Shown here one piece after another: positions 58,325 through 64,000 of a stretch of DNA of 64,000 nucleotides. This stretch comes from Sclerotiophoma versabilis (lineage: Eukaryota; Ascomycota; Dothideomycetes; Pleosporales; Didymellaceae). Positions within the stretch are counted from its first letter, which is position 1; every line of letters begins with the position of its first letter. The position numbers and the translations under genes are program-made. The DNA is taken from contig JAAROD010000004.1 in NCBI GenBank assembly GCA_012274445.1, positions 868,001 through 932,000 of the forward strand, given 5' to 3'. The notes beneath the pieces were generated by a model. That model ran no database searches, was not told the DNA's origin, and saw nothing but the letters and a program-made list of their open reading frames with translations.

Positions 58325-58497
58325 CGGTCTGTCGAGGGCGCGCAGAAGCGATGCAGCGCAGTTCAGAAGAACGAGCCTGAATCAGTTGGCGCAGCACGCA
58401 GGTGGGTCTGAGCGCGGTGGGCTGCCGGGCGGATCAAAGAAACTGGAACCTGGTGGTGTCGATTATGCAAGGAGCCCTGGCAGCGCAGGACAGGGAC

Positions 58498-58607
58498 AGG
58501 CGCAGGCGGGCGCAGACGGGCGTCGGCGGGCATGGACGGGCGCAGACAGACAGCGACGCAGACAGACGCAGACAGGCGCAGACAGGCGCAGACAGGCGCT
58601 GACAGGC
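58498..58607. repeat. GCAGACAGGC-type minisatellite
   Basis: Degenerate 6-10-bp units (CAGGCGGGCG, GCAGACGGGC, GCAGACAGGC) becoming more regular towards 58600. Confidence 0.85.
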
Positions 58608-59174
58608 AGCGGCACCCTCGAGCTGCCACAAGCAGTGCGTGCATTCAGGCACAGGCAATCTCGCTCCCAGGCACGGCTCCACCCTCGCGTTGACTTACCG
58701 CGCGCTGGTCCGGCAGCAGGCAATAAACACGCAGGCTAGACGGCCAAGGGCAAGGAGCGCAACGGCACACCACCATCCCTGCTGCATCGTGAGACGTCTG
58801 CCCAGGGTCTATTCGGCCCATGGACGAGCAAGGACACGCAACGCTTCTGCATGGCCCCTCGCAGCCTGGTCCGAACGACAGGAACAGGAAGCCTCTCGTT
58901 TGCCTGACAATCACCAACTGCGCGGAACGCAGCACAACCTCCTTGCGGTAAGCCCCGGAGGGGCCTCCAAGACCGCCTGGGTACCTAGCCCCGCCCCTCT
59001 CCCGCTTGCAGCGTAGCACCGTGCGGCGCAAACACTACCCCAAGGGCCTCCAGCGCTGCACCGACTCCCTCGCTAGCCCGCTTGCTCGGCCATGTGCCTG
59101 TGTGACACTTGCCTCTGTGCAGCCCTCTCACAGACGCAGAGCCAGCCTCGCCCGCCCATGCAGTGCAGACCCTG

Positions 59175-59214
59175 ACGTGCCTGCGTGCCTGCGTGCCTAC
59201 GTGCCTGCCCGCCT
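59175..59214. repeat. TGCCTGCG array
   Basis: About four TGCCTGCG/TGCCTACG units. They are reverse-complement-like to the GGCA array 0.9 kb to the left. Confidence 0.8.
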
Positions 59215-60603
59215 GCTGATCTCAACCTCTCTGATGCCCAAGGCGCTCGAGGCACACGGGGGTCAGGCCACCGCAGACGAATCCATGGCTGCGGGTTTGC
59301 CGGCTCGCGGGATTGCCCTTCCGTAAAGACCAGAGCGCCTGAAAGGCCCGTCGCCCGGCAAACCTCACCTTCACCTGTCTGTAGTGTACGCACAATACGA
59401 CCGTCTCCGCTCCTGCATGCCGCATCGTACCAACACGCCTGCCGGCCGCCGAGACTTCCCCAGCCTCACTTCTCCCTACCATGTACACCCACAGCATACC
59501 CTCTCGCTGCCGCACGCCCATCGCCAGCCCGCGCGGTCCATTGCGACTCATGTCTCGCCGGCCCGAGTCATTCAAACGAGGCACCACCGAGCCGAAGCAC
59601 CCATGACCCATCACACTCCACCATTCCAGGGCTGCAGACCAGCACCTCCTTGCCAACATGCCTGCCGCATGCTTGCAGCTCACTTTCAAAGTCGGGACAG
59701 TCCGCCTTGCGCCAGACCGTGCCATCTCCGCGGTTCGTGGTCCGACGCAGCTCGCGCACGCTCGCGCCGCTCGCGACTCACTGACCATATCTTAACTCGA
59801 GGTCCTCCTCCGCTGTCGTGGTGACAAAGCCCGCCTGTCAGAGCCCCTGGCCTAGATTTCCTAGCGCTAACACACCCACATGGCAATTCGCCGCCCTGCC
59901 GTTCCCGCCTCTGATAATTTCCATCTTTACCGGCTTTGTCTACACCCTCGGCGCACTGTGCACATGTCGTGTCGTCCCGCGAAGCATCAGGCTGCAACCC
60001 TCGTTTGCCTGCCCCATTGCAGCCTCACCCTCGGCTCGGACTGCACTCCCGCACCAATCCATCTCCCGCCCCAGGGGAGATGATGTACATGGGGACCATG
60101 GTCCCGAATCACAACGTTCGACATGCTCCCATGCTCATCCAGCAGCGTCTCAGAAATGCGCGAGGAAGGGCATGCCGTGTCTTGCTTGCTGTCTTGCAAC
60201 TTTGTTCGCTTGCGGGGCGTCCAGACATGAATTGGAATTGACGGGGCTGGCCCACATGCGACTCGGCTGCACACACGCGATTGACAACCGCTCGCATTCG
60301 CTTCTATTTACGGTTTGTACAAGAATGTGCATAGTAGGGCTCCTCGGAGCGTGTCGCAAACCGAGCCTCACGTGGCTGTGGCTGCGTGGCTAGAAGATTT
60401 TGCAGCGGCTGGAGTCGGCGTGAAAGCAAAGTTCTTAACAATGACACCAACCAGAAGTAAAATCGGTCAAAATTGTGCTTGTTATTGATGCAGTCCTGTG
60501 GGACCTGCGCTGATCTACCCTGTATACACTGCGTAATGCATCACCATGATGCTCAAATGCTGCTACAGTAACACCATAATTGGAATGCCTTCGCTCTCAT
60601 GCC

Positions 60604-60634
<31 letters not shown>

Positions 60635-60641
60635 CCCCCCC
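60604..60641. repeat. T13-A18-C7 homopolymer tract
   Basis: Thirteen T, then eighteen A, then seven C without interruption. The T and A runs are self-complementary and could fold back. Confidence 0.95.
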
Positions 60642-60826
60642 TGAAGAAAAGAAACAGTAGAAAACGCCGATTTACCCCTTCGCTATGCCGATCGCTAAGT
60701 CGAATAACCTGTAATCCGAGGAAAAGTCAGATTGAAGATCTGGTAATGCCATCTGCTCGCTATGTGGTGAATCCATGGGGTACAGTGTAAAGAGACGTAG
60801 GCATATATAATGTGCCTCAGTCTCGC

Positions 60827-62791
60827 TCAGGTATTGATCAGCACCCATCGCTTCTCCTTCTCTGTAGGACCAACCCTTGCCGCCACAGTGCTGAGTGTGT
60901 TGGTAATCGCCGCCTTGGGAAGCTTTGGAAAGGCTTTCTTGAGTGCTTCGATCATGCCGATCTTAGTAAGATCTTTGCCTTGGATCTCGGCCTTGAAAGC
61001 AGGCAGTTGATCGTCAGGAACCATCTTCTTGGGCATGGCGGGCTTTGAGCTAGTAGAAGATGGCGAGTTGGAGTTGAGAGTGTTCAGCAACCCGTTCATT
61101 GTTCGATGCGTCAAAGGCACTCGCGGTGGCGGGTTCATGAGACCGTTAGTAGAAGAGTTTTTGTGTGCTGTAGCAGCAGCGGCAGTGGTGAGGGGCTCAC
61201 GGGGCGCCCAGTAGGATGTTGAGAACGGATCAATCGTCTGAGGATACGGATCTACGACATTGTCAGTGATGCTTAGACACGACATGCATGAGAACTTACC
61301 CAGCAGAAACTCCATTTTGAACTCCTTGAACTCTGTGCATATGGCATCGGAGCCATCGTTCAGTTTGGAGACACCTTTGGCATCCTCCCAACATAGCCCA
61401 GTACTGACAGGCACGAGATCACCTGAAAGCATTCGCCGCTTCAGCTGTGGGTCCTCATCGTCGTCCAAGAAGCCGTCCATATCGTCGTCTCCTTCCTCCT
61501 CGATATCATCTTCGCCTTCGGAGTCGAGGTCTTCGCCTTCTTCGGGCTCCTCCCACTCGGCTTCAGAATCGTAGTCGTAATTGGTATCCTGACGGATTCG
61601 AGAGACTGCGTTGCGAGCCAGTCGTCGCGCAGTGGCATCCGGGTAAGACTTTGTGTACGTACCATAATAAGGCGGACGCACATCTTCACCAAAATGCAGG
61701 TACTTCATAGGGATCGCCTTCAGCATGTCGCCTGGCTGCTGCTGGTTCGTCTTGTCATCGTCGGCGAGGTCAAGAGGTCGGTCAGGCGAGCCGTGAACTC
61801 TTTTGACAACGTCCCTAATGGTCGCTGTCTTTAAGCCTCGCCGCGCGCGCGTTGGAAGCGAGACCTTCAGGGTGTGTAGAGTGAGGGGTTCTAGGCCAGC
61901 CTTGTCATTCCTAGAGAGCTGGTCCAGTCGTGCTCTGGCGGCATTGAGCTTCTCAGTGTCTTCCATAAACGCATTTGTGGGCGCCAGGATGGCGTGTGAT
62001 GGTAACGAGAAAGGAAGGAAGCAACGCTCGTAGTCCGAATGCGCGTTCTTTCGGATATATTTCTGCGGAGAGGGAGGTATTGCGTTAGCAACAGCTCCAG
62101 AAGTGTCCGACGGTAAAGATGTAGGCGGTGCAGTAGAGTCTGGATTTGAATCTACCACAGAAGGCTCAGCACTGCTGGCAGTGGCTTTCGGTTTCACGAA
62201 AAAGGCATTGAGCTTCATCTGTGACTGAACGCAAGTTAGTGACCATGTAATCTCAGCATATGCTAGACTTACCCGCTCTTTCTTCGCTCTTTCTTCTTCC
62301 TTTTCGCGCTTCTCTGCCTCCTTCTTAGCCTTCTCTTCTTCTTTCCTGGCTTTTTCCTCTGCTTTTGCTTTGCTTTCTGCCTCTTTCTGTGCAGCCTTTT
62401 GGGCCTTCTCGTCGGCCTTGAGCTTAGCCTCAGCCTCTTTTTGTGCCGTTCTGTCCGCCTTAGCCTTTGCTTTGGCTTCCTTCTCACGAGTTGCGTCGTC
62501 CTTGTCCTGTTGTGTCAAGACCCTTCGCTTCTTCTTGGCTGGTTGCTGTGCACTGCTTGAGCTAGGTGCAGTTTGTGTGGGGGGCTGGTTTACAGCGGTG
62601 CTGCTGTTTGGGGCAATTGCGCTGGGAGTGATTGACTGCATCGGCGACGGTGTCTGGACATTGGACAGGACCGACAGTGGAGTCGACGCTTCGGACGAGA
62701 TAGCATTGACTGGTGTAGAGGGCTGAGGCTCAGTATCTTCATTGTGCGGACGTTTCTGAGGAGCAGGTGCGACTGGGGTTGGATCCTCCAT
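60827..62791 (-). CDS. RLF2: Chromatin assembly factor 1 large subunit (Cac1/Rlf2-like)
   Basis: Exons 62791-62273, 62224-61300 and 61251-60827 give 622 aa. Both introns are 48 nt with GTAAGT donors and no in-frame stop, so they can be missed. The protein starts at MEDPTPVAP; an open extension upstream to 63019 overlaps the divergent promoter and is not conserved-looking. Ser/Pro/Thr-rich N-terminus, an NLS-like KKKRR, then a long Lys/Glu/Ala coiled coil (about 90-175), the KER region. MKLNAFFVKP (PIP-box-like) follows, then a central conserved block, a Glu/Asp-rich ED domain (about 400-435) and a C-terminal winged-helix-like domain (FKAEIQGKDLTKIGMIEALKKAF). CAF-1 deposits H3-H4 at replication forks in the nucleus. 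Confidence 0.9.
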   Translation of the reverse strand: MEDPTPVAPAPQKRPHNEDTEPQPSTPVNAISSEASTPLSVLSNVQTPSPMQSITPSAIAPNSSTAVNQPPTQTAPSSSSAQQPAKKKRRVLTQQDKDDATREKEAKAKAKADRTAQKEAEAKLKADEKAQKAAQKEAESKAKAEEKARKEEEKAKKEAEKREKEEERAKKERVSLAYAEITWSLTCVQSQMKLNAFFVKPKATASSAEPSVVDSNPDSTAPPTSLPSDTSGAVANAIPPSPQKYIRKNAHSDYERCFLPFSLPSHAILAPTNAFMEDTEKLNAARARLDQLSRNDKAGLEPLTLHTLKVSLPTRARRGLKTATIRDVVKRVHGSPDRPLDLADDDKTNQQQPGDMLKAIPMKYLHFGEDVRPPYYGTYTKSYPDATARRLARNAVSRIRQDTNYDYDSEAEWEEPEEGEDLDSEGEDDIEEEGDDDMDGFLDDDEDPQLKRRMLSGDLVPVSTGLCWEDAKGVSKLNDGSDAICTEFKEFKMEFLLGKFSCMSCLSITDNVVDPYPQTIDPFSTSYWAPREPLTTAAAATAHKNSSTNGLMNPPPRVPLTHRTMNGLLNTLNSNSPSSTSSKPAMPKKMVPDDQLPAFKAEIQGKDLTKIGMIEALKKAFPKLPKAAITNTLSTVAARVGPTEKEKRWVLINT

Positions 62792-63239
62792 GGTTGACTT
62801 TGGTGTGGTATATCTAAAAGGCACAATCAGGAAACTCGAGTCTGAACTGTGGCCGAGGCAGTGGGCAGTTGGGCGTTGTGGTGAATGGAACGCGGACGCG
62901 ACGCAAGACGCGTTGCGCGTAATGGACGCGGTTCTTGGCAGGCACGAAGCAGGGAGACTGTCACCTGCGCGCGCTTTCCCTGCGTTTGCCGCAGTCTTGC
63001 GGGAAGACACTAGTCTCAAACAAGCAATCAGTGTACGGTTGCCTAATCAAGACTGGTGCCTTCTCTATGGAGGAACAACTCTCGGTCTACTCCCATTCCA
63101 TGAAGCCAACTATTGAACGTCTACCTCATCCTCGAATTACTCAAAGGGGACTGCGGAAGCCCAACCGCTGCACTTTGATCTTACGCTAACGTTGCCGACT
63201 GACCTACAGCACTGCGTGCCTTCCACTGGCCGTGCCAAA
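62792..63239. promoter_or_regulatory. Divergent promoter between CAF-1 and SPO11
   Basis: A 448-bp gap between outward-pointing start codons. No TATA box seen. Open frames inside it extend from either gene but lack family similarity. Confidence 0.5.
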
Positions 63240-64000
63240 ATGGAGCTTGACAAAGTCGAAGACCTACTGTTCAGCAGCCAAGATTCCCAGGAACTATTCG
63301 ACGATTCGTGGGACAAAGACTTCGACGATGATCAGATGCTTCACATCGTTGACAACGAATACAGATCCGACGACGATTTGTTTCATGCTCCACTCAAAAC
63401 AATGGCAGACTCAGGGCAGCTACTCAGCACCCCGCTACTCACATCAGCAGACGCATCTATCACGCCGCATGACGGCCCTTTCATGGAAGACATTGGTGCC
63501 TGCTTGGTAGGCGATGCAGTATTGGCTGTGGATGTGGGCAAGAGGCTGCCTCGCGACAGGTGGCTTGACGAGACCTGTAAAGTGAAGCATGTACTGACTC
63601 CAGAACAGGCATTGGGTCATCGCTCGCCTTGAAGCTATGCTGGAAGGGATTGTTGATGAACTGATTGAAGGAAGTGAAAGACTAACACTCACTCTTAAGA
63701 GTCGAGCAGGCATGTCAAGGGGACGGTCAAGTGTGAAGGGTGGGCCTGGGACAACACCTGCCCCAAGAGTTCGTCAGATTTCGTTTCCTGGTAGTACTGC
63801 GCAGGAAGCATGGAACTTCAGTTGAGCGACATATGGGCATAGCCACTTCACAGCTGACTGATTATAGCGGTCCTTCTCCGCATCATTAACCTCGTTCACG
63901 GAGGCCTTGTCGACAACATCATCATGACAAAACGGTAGTATTCTACTCAATCTCACATAGCTACCTGGCTAATATAAATACTCTAGAGATATCTATTACA
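63240..64000 (+). CDS. SPO11: Meiotic recombination protein Spo11, 5' part only
   Basis: Exons 63240-63559, 63609-63820, 63868-63934 and 63987 to beyond the right edge; introns 49, 47 and 52 nt. The spliced product opens with an acidic N-terminus (MELDKVEDLLF), then HWVIARLEAMLEGIVDEL and LTLTLKSRAG. It continues with SFPGSTAQEAWNF-TVLLRIINLVHGGLVDN and IIMTKRDIYY, the last being the conserved Spo11/Top6A block just before the catalytic Tyr region. The catalytic domain itself lies outside the window. Spo11 makes the double-strand breaks that start meiotic recombination. The second intron uses a GTTGAG donor; the others are standard. The last intron has a CTAAT branch. Frame is kept through all junctions. 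Confidence 0.86.

Larger units (their letters stand above)
58119..60826. other. 2.7-kb gene-free block with strand asymmetry
   Basis: GC-rich and repetitive. The plus strand looks G/A-rich at 58130-58650 and C-rich at about 58660-60100. Long open frames occur on both strands simply because stops are rare in such composition; none shows a motif. Presumably contains the URG3 promoter at its left end. Minisatellites and a T/A/C homopolymer tract are listed separately. Confidence 0.55.

Noticed and set aside
58062..60393. Several open frames of 100-225 codons on both strands
   Set aside because: They arise from stop-poor GC-rich minisatellite sequence; no motif, no splice logic, frames overlap on both strands.
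62792..63019. N-terminal extension of the CAF-1 large subunit
   Set aside because: Open in frame but unlike the family, and it would occupy the divergent promoter region.

Overview
The window is nuclear DNA of a filamentous ascomycete (Pezizomycotina), most likely a dothideomycete. The evidence is many short spliceosomal introns (mostly 47-66 nt, GTANGT donors and CTAAC/CTAAT branch sites), several Zn(II)2Cys6 regulators, filamentous-fungal families such as the UPF0145 protein and URG3, and an intron-bearing tRNA-Asp. No bacterial-type operons, CRISPR arrays or prophage are visible. The class assignment is inference; the filamentous ascomycete call is firm.

Layout. 0-8.2 kb is accessory-looking: a Zn2Cys6 regulator cut by the left edge, an amidohydrolase and a 2-oxoglutarate/Fe(II) oxygenase sharing a 407-bp divergent promoter, and a second regulator carrying two Zn2Cys6 clusters in tandem. 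8.9-20.2 kb holds a UPF0145 protein, a secreted CE1-like esterase, a ZNG1/CobW-type zinc chaperone GTPase, a small cysteine-rich secreted protein, a decayed SET-domain gene, a glutamine/acid-rich conserved protein and a single-pass membrane protein. 20.5-38.7 kb is a dense housekeeping block: FAL1/eIF4A3 helicase and SF3a60 (divergent), a GNAT acetyltransferase, a 1518-aa chromodomain plus HDA2/3-like protein, a CID/RS/RGG protein divergent from YIH1, tRNA-Asp(GUC), MPO1 and a nine-exon sugar transporter.

38.7-44.8 kb is a gene desert with one possible small gene. 44.8-51.7 kb holds a YAR1-like ankyrin protein, a WW-domain protein and a 902-aa Zn2Cys6 regulator with a long GC-rich upstream region. 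51.7-54.5 kb is repeat-bearing and contains a likely broken gene. 54.5-58.1 kb carries GTR1 (RagA/B) and URG3/URC4. 58.1-60.8 kb is a gene-free block with minisatellites and an apparent strand-composition switch. The right end has CAF-1 large subunit divergent from SPO11, which runs off the window.

Most genes are independent units. Three close divergent pairs may share promoters: FAL1/SF3a60, the CID protein/YIH1, and amidohydrolase/oxygenase. Exon coordinates were worked out by hand from frame, splice signals and conserved protein motifs. They are usually well constrained, and uncertain cases are stated.
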